Shown: positions 1 to 16,250, counted from the stretch's first letter. The stretch: DNA of 64,000 nucleotides from Boswellia sacra (GCA_013180625.2 SNVD02014758.1:27059-91058); one strand, 5' to 3'. Notes: generated by a model from the sequence alone, not told the origin. Program-made: numbers and translations.

Positions 1-584
1 TCTGAACCTGATTTATAAGCATGATTTTGTTAAAAAGTTGAAATCTAGAACTGCTCTGCGACATGACTGTATTTGTACAATTTTGACATATATGTAATAC
101 ATAGATTAGAATTTTTGTCCCCTTTTATATGTTACATTTAAGAAAATAGCTTTTCACAGACGAGTATACACATTTACTTGTATTGTGTGAGTAAACTTGT
201 AGTATTATACCGAACTATTCTAGGTAGATAAAAACAAGAAATATAATCTAACCATAATCTTGCCAAGTTAAATTCACAGGAGAAAGAAATAAATCAACAG
301 GATATGGGAAACAAATTAATAAAAGATAATATCTACTCTAGTCCAAATAGGAGAATATGTTCATTACAAAACTGCATCCTCGATAGCCTTAAGAAGTGTC
401 GCATCCTTTATAAGCATCTTCGTGTTGAAATCCAGAGCAGCTCTCCCTGCGGTCATTTATTGATCGAGAAAACTAGATTAGATCACACCGCATTGAGTTA
501 AGAGTTACCTAGGCCATGATATGTTACTGGCAATAAATCAATGACCTGGCCAGCAGTTAATAGATCATACAACAGAACGGTCAA
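1..584 (+). other. 3' flank of an upstream CRK gene outside the window
   Basis: No open gene is seen. The first ~110 bases (GTTGAAATCTAGAACTGCTC and onward) resemble the sequence just after the stop codon of the intact CRK at 8030-8100 (a GTTGAAAAACTTGAAATACAG context followed by GATGCTCTGAGACA). I read this as the 3' UTR or 3' flank of another CRK paralogue lying left of the window. The short ORF at 304-501 has no recognisable domain and is not called. This is inference from sequence similarity by eye. Confidence 0.45.
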
Positions 585-836
585 CATGTTGGGCTTCCGC
601 ATGTCAGTCCATGCGTCTAAAAGCCCACTAAACAAGTAATATCAAACTCAACTAGTATCCGAAGCTAGAAGGAATCATTATCGCTTATTGTTTAAGCTCC
701 CTAACATTTATCATCACATGTTGGGCTTCCGCATGTCAGTCCATGTGGCCAAACGCCCACTAAACAAGTAATATCAAACTTCAGCTAGAAGGAATCATTA
801 TCGCTTACTGTTTAAGCTCTCTAATATTTATCATCA
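585..836. repeat. Two-copy tandem duplication, period 132 bp
   Basis: Copy 1 (585-716) and copy 2 (717-836) both begin CATGTTGGGCTTCCGCATG and both contain GCCCACTAAACAAGTAATAT and CTAGAAGGAATCATTATCGC. Copy 2 has lost about 14 bases after ATCAAACT and differs at a few other sites. No gene or element ends are associated with it. Confidence 0.9.
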
Positions 837-2699
837 GTAGAGGACAGCAGAGCGGATACAGGTAACATAAACAGCAGCATTTAGGTTGACTCGTCGCCAA
901 GGCTTGCACACAATTTGGCCATGTTTTTTAAGTGATACATGCCATGCCAGATTTTAAGTTGTAGAAAGAAAGAATGCAAAGGTCCTACAAATGAAAAGAC
1001 TTTAGAAGTAAGAAAGTATTACATGAAACAGGGGATATTTGGAGTCACCATTCAGAACAAATTTGAGTTAATCAAATAAAGCTTAAACTTTTATCCTCTA
1101 AGCATATCACTTTATTGATAAAAAAACTAATGCTTTTTAATGCAAAAAAAGGCAGTCAATGTAGGAGATACGCTTCCTATATTTGATTATATATAGATAT
1201 TTAGATAAACTTCTTGAAAATTCAACCCTTCCGACAGAGGGAAGATGCCATTGTAAGATTTAGCATGCGTTGTCAAAGTAAACTCTCAATATTTAATTAC
1301 GAGAAATTTCTTCCAGCTGAAGGAATAATATATATTTAATCAGGAGAAACTTCATCCAGCTGAGCAAACAATCACAGCCTATGAGGTGTAGTGTAAATAT
1401 GTCTCAGATGCCACCTAAAATTTAGTCTAGGCTACCAGAGGACTTTTAAATCATATTTATAGGTAAAATAATATATATTCTTTTGTTCTTTTCAAATGTT
1501 ATCTGCAGTTTTTCATGTCTCGATGAACAAATCTCGTATCCATTCATCAGCAACAGTGTGCTATTAATTAAAATAGTATTAATTTTAAAAGAGGGGCACT
1601 TTCGGAACCTCCTGTTTTGGAAAAATAACATGATAACCCCCAGATTCCTTCTTCCCTACGAGCAGTTAACAGTGTAAGAGTAATTTGGTCATTTCTTACG
1701 CTGCAACACATGCTTACATAGTAATAATGAGCATTATAATTAATATAACAAAATAACAAAAATCTAATACACACGTCATATATAATAAAATAAAAAGGAA
1801 ACCCCATTACCATGTCCGGCTTTACTTCAATCCACTATTCTTTCTCTATCCATTTCTTCAATCTTTCTCAACGATTTCCCTATTTTTTATCACAAAATAC
1901 AAAAGGATTAAATATTTTAGATTGGATAAGATAGAATAAAATGTGATAGTTTGGATAATATATAATATTATTTTGTGTTTGATAAATTATTGGATCGTAC
2001 ATAATGTTAAATAATAATGAATTTAAATAATACTTTTACATTATTTTAAATTATAATAAATATTAATTAAATAATAAATATACAATTGATTAGTTTCATT
2101 ATTTTAATAAATTCTATTTAATTTAAATAATATATTTAGTTTTATAATATTTCTTTTTTCCTTTCTCTTTTTCACTTTTTTTCTCTCTTTATTTTCCCTT
2201 TCTTTTACAAAATTTCTTTTTTTCTCTCTCGTTTTTATCCTCCTTCTCTCTTTACTTTCCCTTTCTATTCGTTTTTCTGAGTTTAATGCTTCAACGTGAT
2301 TTTTTATTTATTTTATAACATCTTATGTTTCTAATGTAATTATAAATAAGTGGTTTTTAAATTTTTTATCTATTTTATTATTTTTTAATGAGATAGATGA
2401 GCGTAAAAAGTCGTTTCACAGAAGATGCTAAATTAATTAACAGTTTCTCCAATAGAAGAAGGAATTTGGGCGTCATCATGTTACTTTTCTAAAAGTGCGG
2501 GCAGAATGGACTTTGGCCGAAACAAGGGTTCCGTATTAATACCTCAGTTAAAACATTGAAGTCCCTGTTTCATTGCGGCGGCTGGTCTTAAAGTACTTCC
2601 ATCCCAATCAGCTATTTGCATTCTTTTGTTCCTTAAAAGTCAAACAATTATACAGCCAATTGTCAAACACATAATATATCATTGTTTTAGGATCAAAGA
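837..2699. other. Intergenic, AT-rich, with a polypyrimidine tract
   Basis: No gene is seen. Bases 840-1030 are related to 19190-19450, the 3' flank of the second CRK pseudogene (shared GTAGAAAGAAAGAATGCAAA-like and CATGCCA-containing blocks). This suggests duplicated 3' flank. Bases 2148-2275 are almost pure C/T on the + strand. From about 2515 to 2700 the sequence parallels the promoter of the intact CRK at 4200-4350 (both carry ATCCCAATCAGCTA and TTAAAAGTCAAA). Confidence 0.6.
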
Positions 2700-2996
2700 G
2701 TCACGTAACAACGGGAAAGGGTCATCCAAGACTTATTTCTTCTTCTCTTCCGTTCTCGTACACCTTGTCACACTCTCCGTGGCCCAACCAAACATCATAC
2801 TCGACCAATGCTCAAATGAAAATGGTAATCACACGACTAACAGTGTCTACCAAAGAAACCTGAACAGCACATTGTCCTCCATATCCTCAAACACCGTAAT
2901 AGATTATGGCTTCTACAATGAGTAATTTGGCCAAGACCCTGCCACAGTAAATGCAATTGCTCTCTTAAAAGAGATGTTGTTCTAGATGCATGTCAA

Positions 2997-3465
2997 CAGT
3001 GGCGGCTCAACCCTCAGGCAGATGAGACAACCGCCTGATGCCCCAAAAATTGAGGAAATCCTGTGTAAAAATTTTTTGATTAATTTTATTTTATTTAAAA
3101 TATTTAAAAGACCTATACAATCAAAATTATATTACATAGTTACGTCCATACAATCTATTAATGCAAAAAAAAAAATAATTAATTTTTATAATTTAATTTA
3201 TTGATTGGTTCCATGTAATTACTATAACTTAAAAAGTAAGAGGGAATATTGACTAAAAAATTAGTATAAAACAAGATTCAAACATCAATCTTATTAATCT
3301 TTACTATTTAATTATTAGTTAAACCCTCTACCTAATTATTATAGCTTAAAATTATTAACTTGAACGTTGTAAGGGTCAATAGGAAAATTGCTCCCTTTGT
3401 TCAACATTGCCCTTTTTAAAATATTTTCTCTTTCCTAACAGCTCACACTTTCTTTATTACCATAC

Positions 3466-3496
<31 letters not shown>

Positions 3497-3919
3497 CATC
3501 TCCAACATGAACGTGCAATGCATTCTTTAAGCTCCCAGAACCTCATATTCAGGTTCTATAATTTCATGTTTTAATTTTTTTATTAATTTTAGATCATTAT
3601 CAATATTATTAATTAATTTATATTTTTTATAGCTATTGTTATTTTTTATTTGTTTCTAGTTATTGTTTATTTTGTATTTACTTGATATTACTTGTTAATT
3701 AATAATTTAGTCTTACAAATTTTTATTAGAAAATATAAATAGATATATGAAAAACTTAAGAAAAAAGAAAATTAAAAAAAATTAGTTTGTCAAAAAGCAA
3801 AAAAAAATTAGTTTTAGATTAAAATATATTTTTTTTAAAAATTAAATTTATATATTTTAATTAAATATTGTGACCTCGTTATAAATGTCAAAGCCCCAAA
3901 CAGCTTAAAGCCGGCCCTG
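2997..3919. mobile_element. Non-autonomous hAT-like DNA transposon inside the CRK pseudogene
   Basis: The ends are CAGTGGCGGC on the left and, read inward from the right, CAGGGCCGGC: an imperfect hAT-type terminal inverted repeat. It is flanked by a degraded 8-bp target duplication, CATGTCAA (2989-2996) and CTTGACGA (3920-3927). The intact paralogue has TTTGTCGA at the same place, so both copies have mutated since insertion. The interior is AT-rich, has a (TTC)n run near 3470-3497, and encodes no transposase. An 8-bp duplication and CAG-type ends are hallmarks of the hAT superfamily. Confidence 0.75.
3470..3497 (+). repeat. (TTC)n microsatellite
   Basis: About nine TTC/CTT units, inside the hAT-like element. 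Confidence 0.9.
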
Positions 3920-3998
3920 CTTGACGAGGCTGTGTCAGAAATGCTACTCAAAAGATCTTGGAGACCTGTCCAACCAAAAGGAAGCAGTAGGATTATGA

Positions 3999-4435
3999 CA
4001 AAATTAATTATGAAAACGCAAACTTCACATTAAGCTAATTATCCCATATAATGCTAGTATTTTGTTTTTAAAAGAAGAATTTAGAAACAATATAGCATTA
4101 CTAGTGCAACACATTCAGCTAAATAACCCATATAATATATCTTGCACTCAATATTATGACATAATCGACAAAATTTGGAACAAGACTCGATAAAAGCCAT
4201 TACTAGCGCTTACGCTTTAAAGATTAAAGTCCACGTTTGCCACGCAAATACATTGATAAGTCCCGTGGCGGTTTGTCTTTAACTACTTCTATCCCAATCA
4301 GCTAATTTTATATTTCTTAAAAGTCAAAGGGATTGGTATGCTTTGTTGTACAGTCAACACCTACAATCCGTGAAACCCATTCATTCATCATTGTCTCTCC
4401 AATTTACAGGTTGAGATCAAGCAAAGAGTGGAACC
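3999..4435 (+). promoter_or_regulatory. Upstream region of the intact CRK with W-box cores
   Basis: The segment from 3999 is duplicated upstream of the second CRK pseudogene (8755-8960; shared ACTTCACATT and AATATAGCATTA blocks). The 4200-4350 part is duplicated upstream of the truncated pseudogene. AGTCAA, the reverse complement of the WRKY-binding core TTGACT, occurs at 4322-4327 and 4352-4357. W-boxes are common in promoters of pathogen-responsive CRKs. Their use here is inferred. Confidence 0.45.
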
Positions 4436-8010
<3,575 letters not shown>

Positions 8011-9576
8011 TATTCAGAACTTTGGCATTGTTTGTAACCGTGGTTTCGTTGAAAAACTTGAAATACAGAGATGCTCTGAGACAATATCGATTCTAATTTT
8101 TATAATTGGAGCTATGTATAGTTTATCCATGGGATGCTTCCATCCCCTGTATTTGTTACACGAATGAAATTGGCTGTCTATATATTAACAGATTACATTT
8201 GTGTTACATAAACAAAACTGTTTCATAGGGGCTCATCGCAAGCTTCCATTTTTAGGTTGTTTAAGTATTTTCCTTCAGGCTAAGAATATCTTCAGATAAG
8301 ATATTGCTGGCTCTCATAAATGTCTTCTGTTTTGCACTCCATTCACGTACGTGTGATTGACTTCATCAAGGAGAATATTTGGTTGGTCTTGTTGGTGCAA
8401 GAAAATGATAATGATGTGGATCTGCGGTGTCTTGTCTTCATTAACTTCCATCTTAATCAACATTTTATTTTATTTCAAAGCTTTAATTAAAATCTCCGCT
8501 TAGTTTATTAAATTTACAGACCAAATGTCTAAGAATACGGCAAAAGGACAAGTTAATTTAATGTGGTAGAAAGTTCTGCTGCCCGCGCACCTCAGTATGC
8601 AATATTTTATGTTAATTGTGGTAAAAGTATATCTGTAACTTTAAGAGGCACTGCTATAAGTCTAATTTATTCATTTATTTTTTTAAAACACCCTCTTTAA
8701 ATTTTAGAAATTTATCAGAAATATTTCTTACCTTCCTAAACCCTAGATTTTATCCAATTTTAACAAAATTAATGAAAATACGAACTTCACATTCAGAAAA
8801 TACCCCATGTAATACTTTTTTTTTTTTTGAGAACTTAGAAATAATATAGCATTAATAAATCTCAGAAGCACCCATTTCATACAAGATGCAAGAAGCTCCA
8901 GTTGATACGGCATCTTTTAATATGTAAATGCATAAGCTTTTGACTTGGGCAGGCAAGACATAATTTTGCAAGGAGCTGGCCAAATTAGACAAATTTGCAA
9001 TTAATAGAAGTCCCAGAAATCAATCTCTGTTCTTTTAAAAAATTTTTAATTAGGATAATTACAATAAGTAGCATCAAGTTTTAGTTTAATTTCAAGCAAA
9101 AAACGATTATATATTTTTATCAATTACACCATTGAAGTTGTCTTCAAATTTCAAATTTCAGAAGTACGTTGATAAAAAACAAACAACCGATTAAATTGAT
9201 AAAAAACATATAATTATTCCCTACTTGAAATTAAATCAATACTTTAAGATACGTATTAATATTGTTCTTTTTTTAATTATTTGGTATATAAGTCGTCTAA
9301 TATCTACAACTAATCCAAAGGAGGAATACGTATGCAAGCTGAAACAATCAATTGCCAAAGTCTCAAATTAAACAAAGAACCTGTCAAAGTCAGGTGCACT
9401 AAAATTTATATTAATATTTAAGAAGCAAGAATGCTGTGCAGGTGCCCTGTGGCAAACATTTGTGCGTCTTGCCTCTTGACTTTCCAACCCACACCCACTG
9501 AAATACCGAACAGCCAGAACCATGTTGCTGTTTACCGACCTCCTTCCTATGAATATATCAGAAAAAAGAAACGACA
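8011..9576. other. Intergenic between CRK units
   Basis: No gene. Bases 8030-8200 are the likely 3' UTR of the CRK. Bases 8755-8960 repeat the module at 3999-4150 upstream of the intact CRK. The remainder is AT-rich with no recognisable element. Confidence 0.6.
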
Positions 9577-11842
9577 ATGTCTCACCAGCAACTCTCCGGA
9601 GCCTTTCTTTTAGTCTTGAGTACAATCTTCGGGCTTATTGTCTCCATTAACTGCCAGCAGCCAACTTACGATGCCCATTATTGTTTTGATGGAAACTATT
9701 CTCCAGCCACAACCGACTATATATCCAAACTTTCTTCCCTACTGGATTCTTTATCTTCCAAAGCTTCTGGCAACAGCTTCTACAACGATTCATCCAATGG
9801 CATATCTATGGCCTCTTCCTCTGCAGAGGTGATGTTTCTACCAATACATGCCAAAGCTGCGTCACCTTTGCTAGCCAAGATATCAAACAGCGTTGTCCAT
9901 CTAACAGAAGTGCAATCATATGGTACGACCAATGCATGCTACGTTACTCTAAAAACAGCTTCTTTGGAGAGGCACAGACATTTCCACGGCTGTTGATGTG
10001 GAACACTGAGAATAATAATAATACTTCACCTGATGAGCCTAACTATGGAGCACTGATTTTGATATACACTCTCATAGAAGATGCCCCAAATATAGACATG
10101 AAGTTCAAAACAGGTGAGAGGGATTTGGCTGATGGGAATCAGCGTGGATACGCTCTCGTGCAGTGTACCAGAGACATCATTACTAGCTCATGTAGCTCTT
10201 GTTTGGGGGACTTGAAAAAAGACATCCAACAGTGTTGCCAAAATAATAGTGGATGGCGTTTGAGCCAATTTGCAATTTAAGATACGAGGAATACCGATTC
10301 TCTCAGCAGACGTCGATTTCACCTACTCCTGGCCCGGCAGCGCCACAACGGGTGCCTAATGATGGAGGTGAGTCAATTGTGACCAGGGCAACCCCTGCAT
10401 ATTTTCAGACTAGATATTATTTTAATTTGGCATTAGTTGTATACAAAATTTAATCGCTATTTCAATTTGCCGATGGCATCATGGCATCGACCCACTCATA
10501 TATAGAAAATATAAACGAAAAGGATGTCCAAGGATAGTGGTCGCCTCTTATTATTGTTGGTTAGTTAATAATCTTAAGATAGAAAATTTACATTCTAATG
10601 AAGTTTAGCGCTGCAATTATGTTTTACGGATTGAAATTTCTGGCGTGGTTGACACCAAATGTCCACCAATTGGAGGTTTTCTCTTTTCTTCAATCAGTTT
10701 TCCAGATTTTGGTTCGTTATAAAAGGAATACTTAATACGGAGAAAGAGCAGAGGACTTCTGCCTTCTGGTCTTATATTGACGAGATTAGATTGAATATAT
10801 ATCACGTGTGGTAAATAAAATTCCTTTTTACCTGGACTCAACAGCTAAACAATTATTCTGTGTCATAACAGCAGCAGGAAAAGACACGGCAAATATCGTA
10901 ATCATCACCGTATCACTATCAGCGATTGTTGCAGCAGCTCTATTAGGTTTCTGGTATTATTCATCATCCTGCAGGATTAACTCTTATCTACTCATACCTA
11001 CGAACTTAAGTTGCTCATAATTCCAAAATTAATTATTACTCGGGGGAAAGGAATAAGCGAGGAAATCCTTTTACCAAATTTTAGAGGTTCAAATCACCAA
11101 AATTCATGGAGGCAGGTATTCATGCAACAGACGAACACCATCGTGCAGAGATGCATTACTTCAGTTTAAGTTCTATACAAGCTGCTACAAACAATTTCTC
11201 TCAGGCAAAGAAGCTTGGAGAAGGGGGTTTTGGCCCTGTTTACAAGGTAATATATTCTTAGCTTTTGATGCATTGGTGGCACTAAGAAATTGTTTTGTGT
11301 CACAAAAGTTTGGTTCCCTTTCCATTACTGCAATTTACTTAATGAAAGACACAGACGCTTTCACGTGTCAGAAAGTGGAAATTGACATAACCTCCTCTCT
11401 GTTCAAACGGTATATTACCTGTGAATCTTATTGTGATGGCATTGTAGGACCTACTGCCACTATTTGTAAGTTAGATTTATTTGTTTTGTCGACAAATTTG
11501 GAAATGCTGTCAGGGTAAGCTGCTTAATGGGAAGGAAATAGCAGTTAAAAGACTTTCAATGATATCAAGGCAAGGTCTTGAAGAGTTCAGAAATGAAGTG
11601 ACTTTAATTATATGATCAAGCTTCAACATAAAAATCTTGTTAGACTTTTGGGATACTGCTTGGAGGGAGATGAAAAGGTTCTTGTTTACGAGTACATGGT
11701 TAACACTAGCCTTCATGCATCCCTGTTTGGTTCGTCCTTTACCCTCTCATGTAGCTCTTGTATACAATTATTTTCTTTTTCTTTTTCTCTTGCTTGTCAT
11801 TTCCCTGTGACAATAAATTCCTGTCCTTGTTCTTCTTGATTT

Positions 11843-12212
11843 TGTTGGGAATGCAATGCAAACACAGAACAGAGATTTGGGAGAAAATTGACTTGTATTA
11901 ACAGAGAAAATCAATATACAAGATTTACACAAAAACTCCCCTAAATTTTCTGGAGCTCTCCGGGCTCTCTCTCTTAATCCTAAACTCTCTGGTTTAGACT
12001 CTGGACTCTCTCTGGAATCTCTCTAATGCATATACAAGGCAGAATTCGTCCCATATTTATAGGAAAAATTCTGCATACAAATTCAAATCAAATTTGGCCA
12101 CCTACCTTTGACTTTCAATGCATTCACATGGGAGGGATTCTGGAAGCCATGCATGTCATGCATGAGCTCAGCAGAATTCTAGAACTCATGCATGTCATGC
12201 ATGAGCTCATCA
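11843..12212 (-). repeat. 3' LTR of the Copia element
   Basis: 370 bp, TGTTGGGAATGC to GAGCTCATCA on the + strand. Its U3 tip (12150-12212) holds two copies of a CATGCATGTCATGCATGAG unit, so four CATGCATG (RY-type) boxes lie close together. Confidence 0.95.
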
Positions 12213-12258
12213 ATTCTCCCCCTCCATCCCATGTGAAAGGGAGTAACAACAAAAGTAA

Positions 12259-15200
12259 TTAGACAGCTTCTAATCCAACTATGTCTCTGCATAGTTCTAG
12301 CTTGTCTCTGGTGACCACTTTTGTTAACATGTCCGCTGGCTTCTCCTTTGTATGAATCTTCACAAGCTTCAACAGTTGCTTGTCCATCACCTCGCGTATC
12401 CAGTGATAGCGGATGTCGATATGCTTCGTTCGAAAATGGTACACTGAATTCTTGCTCAAATCCAGAGCACTTTGACTGTCACAGTGTACTTTGTACTCCT
12501 TTTGCTCAATCCCAAGTTCTTGGAGAAATCGCTTCAGCCACAACATTTCTTTTCCAGCTTCCGCTGCGGCAATGTATTCTGCCTCTGTTGTGGATAGCGC
12601 AACACACTTCTGTAGTCTTGACTGCCATGATACAGCTCCCCCTGCAAAAGTGTAAACAAAACCTGATGTAGATTTCCTATTGTCAGGATCTCCGGCCATA
12701 TCTGAATCTGTATAGCCTTCCAAGATTGGATCAGCTCCCCCGTAACACAAGCATATTTTCGAAGTACCTTTAAGGTATCTGAGAATCCACTTGACTGCCT
12801 CCCAATGTTCTTTCCCTGGATTGGAAAGAAATCTGCTCACGACTCCTACAGCATGAGCAATATCTGGCCTTGTACACACCATGGCATACATCAAACTTCC
12901 TACAGCAGAAGAATAGGGTACCGACGCCATGTCCTCTATCTCTTTCTTGGATGAGGGACATGATCTCTTGTTCAACTTGAAGTGATTAGCCAGTGGTACA
13001 CTAACTGGCTTAGCACTATCCATGTTGAACCTTTGGATCACACGTTCAACATATTTTTCTTGAGACAGCCATAATTTCTTTTGTTTCCTGTCTCGACGAA
13101 TGTGCATCCCCAAGATTTGCTGAGCTGGTCCCAAGTCCTTCATATCGAAGGTTTTTGATAGTTCATTCTTCAGCTGCTTTATTCTTGTTGCATCTTTTTC
13201 GACGATCAACATGTCGTCCACATATAACATTAATGCAACAAAGTCTTCACCTGGAAGTTTCTGAAAGTAGACTAATTGGTCTGCAGCGGTTCTTTTGTAT
13301 CCATGACTCACCATGAAGGAGTCAAACTTCTTGTACCATTGCCTTGGTGCTTGTTTGAGGTCATACAAGCTCTTTTTGAGCTTGCACACGAGGTGTTCTT
13401 TTTCTTGAACCTCGAACCCTTCTGGCTGCTCCATGTAGATTTCTTCATGCAAGTCTCCATGAAGAAATGCTGTCTTCACATCCATCTGTTCAAGCTCCAA
13501 ATCAAGACTTGCTGTTAATCCGAGGATGACGCGGATTGAGGACATTTTTACCACCAGTGAGAATATTTCATCAAAGTCAATTCCTTTTTTCTGAAGGAAT
13601 CCTTTTACCACCAATCGGGCTTTGTGCTTTATCACCTTTCCTGTTCCATCTTTCTTGAGCTTGAATACCCACTTGTTCTTCAGTGCCTTCTTTCCGTCTG
13701 GGAGTTCGACCAGTTCATAAGTTTTGTTCTTCTCTAGAGAATTCATCTCATCTTGCATTGCATGCATCCATCGTTCTTCGTCTGGATGAGATAAAGCTTC
13801 ATGAAAGCTTTCTGGCTCCCCCTCATCAGTAAGTAGTGTGTACTCTGATTCCGGATATCTCCTCGACGGAATCCGACCTCGCTCAGATCGTCGTAGCTGA
13901 GGTTCTTCATTTCCAGGAGGTATAGCAGCTTCTATGGGTGATTGTGGCTCTCCCGGCTCAGCAATCTCTTCATTTTCTTCCTCCTGATCTGCTTCTGGAA
14001 CTTCTTCTGGTACCTCATCATTTCCTGTAGCATTTGGTGTTGAATCTGCAACAATATCTGGGGCACTGCTAGTGGGATTTTTAGATATTATTGTCTTTTC
14101 AGCGTCTTCATATGTTTGATCTTCGTGAAATACGACATCTCTACTCCGGATGACTTTCTTTCTTTGGGATCCCATAATCTGTATCCGAATTCTTCATCTC
14201 CATAACCGATGAAGATACATGGAACAGTTCTTGCATCGAGCTTCTGTCTGAGCTCCTTGGATACATGTACGAAGGCTAAACAACCAAACACTTTCAAATG
14301 ATTATAGGAGGGCTTTTTATTAGACCATACCTTTTCTGGAATCTCGAAGTTCAGTGGTGCCGATGGTGCTCTGTTGATTAAGTAACAGGCAGTGCGAACT
14401 GCCTCCCCCCAGAATGGCTTGGGTAACTTAGCCAATCTGAGCATGCTTCTGACTCGTTCCATGATGGTTCGATTCATCCTCTCGGCCACTCCATTATGTT
14501 GTGGTGTGCGTGGGACTGTTCTTTCATGTCGAATGCCATATCTTCGACAGTAGGCATTGAACTCTCTGGAGGTATACTCGCCTCCGTTGTCTGATCGAAG
14601 GCATTTTAGTTTCTTACCCGTTTCACGTTCTATAATGGCGTGATATTCCTTGAACTTCTCCAGAACTTCATCCTTCATCCTGAGGAAATAAACCCACACT
14701 TTCCGAGATGCATCATCAATAAAGGTCAAGAAATACCTTTTACCGCCTAAGGACTCGACTTCAAGAGGTCCGCATACATCACTGTGTACTAGCTCCAATA
14801 GCTTTGATTTCTTCACTGATGAGGAGCTGAATGACACCCTCCGTTGTTTCCCGTACAAACAATAGTCGCAAGGATGAGACGCTACATCCTTGGAAACAGT
14901 GATCAGCTTCTTTTTCTGAAGAGTTGATAAACCCTTCTCACCCATGTGACCGAGCCTTTTATGCCACAAATCTAGAGGTACCATGTGCTCTGTTACATGA
15001 AGGCTCTCTCCGTTTATCTTTACATGGGTCCTATAAAGATTGTCACATAATTTACCTCGAGCAACCACCATGACCCCTTTTAACATTTTCCATGTACCAT
15101 TGGTGAAACAACTCTCATAGCCTTGCTGATCAAAGGCTTTTACCGAGAGCAAGTTGAGTCGAAGATCTGGCACATGACGAACGTCCTTCAAAGTTATTTT

Positions 15201-16250
15201 GCATCCGACGTTTGTTTGGAATTGAACATCACCAATTCCCATAATTCTGGCGGTGCTGTTGTTACCCATCTTCACTATCCCAAAGTCTCCTGCTTTGTAC
15301 GTGGTGAAGATATCTCTGCAAGGAGTGACGTGGCAGGAAGCTGCTGTGTCAATGACCCATTCTACTCCTTGATCTGCTGTGTGAAAGCACGTCTCTTCTG
15401 CACAAATGGTCACATCTTCTACCACTGTAACTCGTGGTTCTTCGTTGCTTTGTGCCTGTGAACTCTCCTGGTTCTGCTTCTGAAGACTGCGACAGTTTTT
15501 CTTCATATGACCCTCTTTGCCACAGTGATAGCATTTGTAGGTGGGTCTCCGCCAAACTGTTGATCTGCCCCTTCTGTTTGTTGATTTGCCTCTGCTTTTG
15601 CTTCTGCCTCTTCTCCAATCTTCACCTCGAGACTGTCTTCCTCGATTCTCCATGATGTAGGCTTCATCTTGACTGGCGCCTGCATCTTTTCTTCTTGCCT
15701 CCTCGTTCATTAAGGCATCCTTAACCATTGATAGGGTAAGTCTGCCTCCGGGTGCTTAATTACTAATGGAGACCACTAATGTCTCCCATGAATCTGGAAG
15801 GGAACTGAGAAGTAGAAGTGCTTGTTCCTCGTCTCCAAGCTGTAACTCGACTGCTGTCAACTGATTCACCAAGTTCTGGAACTCACTTGTATGTTCTGCT
15901 ACGGGAGTTCCGCTCCGCAACTTCAAGTTCACAAGTCGTCTCATCAGGATGGCTTTGTTCCGTGCTGACTTGGCTTGATACATACTCTCTAATTTTTTTC
16001 ATAGAGTATATGCATCTGTTTCTTTGGCTACATGGTGGAAGACACTATGATCGATCCATTGTCTGATCTGACCGATGCATTTTCTATTAATTTTCTTCCA
16101 CTCTGCCTCTTTTTCTGTCTCAGGTCTCTGCCCTTCAAATTCTATAGGATCATATAGATCCTTACAACTAAGGAGATCCTCCATCCTGGGCCTCCATAGT
16201 GTGTAATTGGTAACAGTCAATTTTATCATGGCTCCGGATGATTCTTCCAT
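12259..16250 (-). pseudogene. Copia gag-pol polyprotein, interrupted
   Basis: Encodes the proteins for reverse transcription and integration of the element. Reading from 16250 leftward: gag (a MEESSGAMIKLT start, UBN2-like); an in-frame stop near 15999 where a Trp codon is expected; gag continues with SMYQAKSARNKA; a second stop at 15756; then a CCHC zinc knuckle (CYHCGKEGHMKKNC), protease (DTAASCH), GAG-pre-integrase, integrase core (HSDVCGP, FIDDAS, SDNGGEY) and a one-base frameshift between 14088 and 14175. Copia reverse transcriptase (LYVDDMLI) and RNase H (STTEAEYIAA, HIDIRYHWIRE) follow. The span is 3992 nt, one short of 1331 codons, which agrees with a single-base loss. The order integrase before RT is diagnostic of Copia. 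Two stops and a frameshift mean it cannot make its own polyprotein. Confidence 0.95.

Larger units (their letters stand above)
2700..3998 (+). pseudogene. Truncated CRK (DUF26 receptor kinase) pseudogene, first exon only
   Basis: The conceptual protein, with stretches such as SSISSNTVIDYGFYNE, closely matches residues 10-70 of the intact CRK at 4436. There is no ATG where the start codon should be. A TAA follows GFYNE (2923-2925) where the intact gene has a serine codon. The reading is then split by a 923-bp hAT-like insertion and resumes at 3920 (CAAAAGATCTTGG, CAACCAAAAGGAAGCAG). Homology stops at about 3998, exactly where the next gene's upstream module begins. All later exons (second DUF26, transmembrane, kinase) are missing. 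It is a dead tandem copy. Confidence 0.85.

Noticed and set aside
2986..3204. 72-aa ORF in the first hAT-like element
   Set aside because: It begins outside the element and has no transposase motif.
12321..12671. 116-aa plus-strand ORF
   Set aside because: Shadow of the Copia RNase H region on the other strand.
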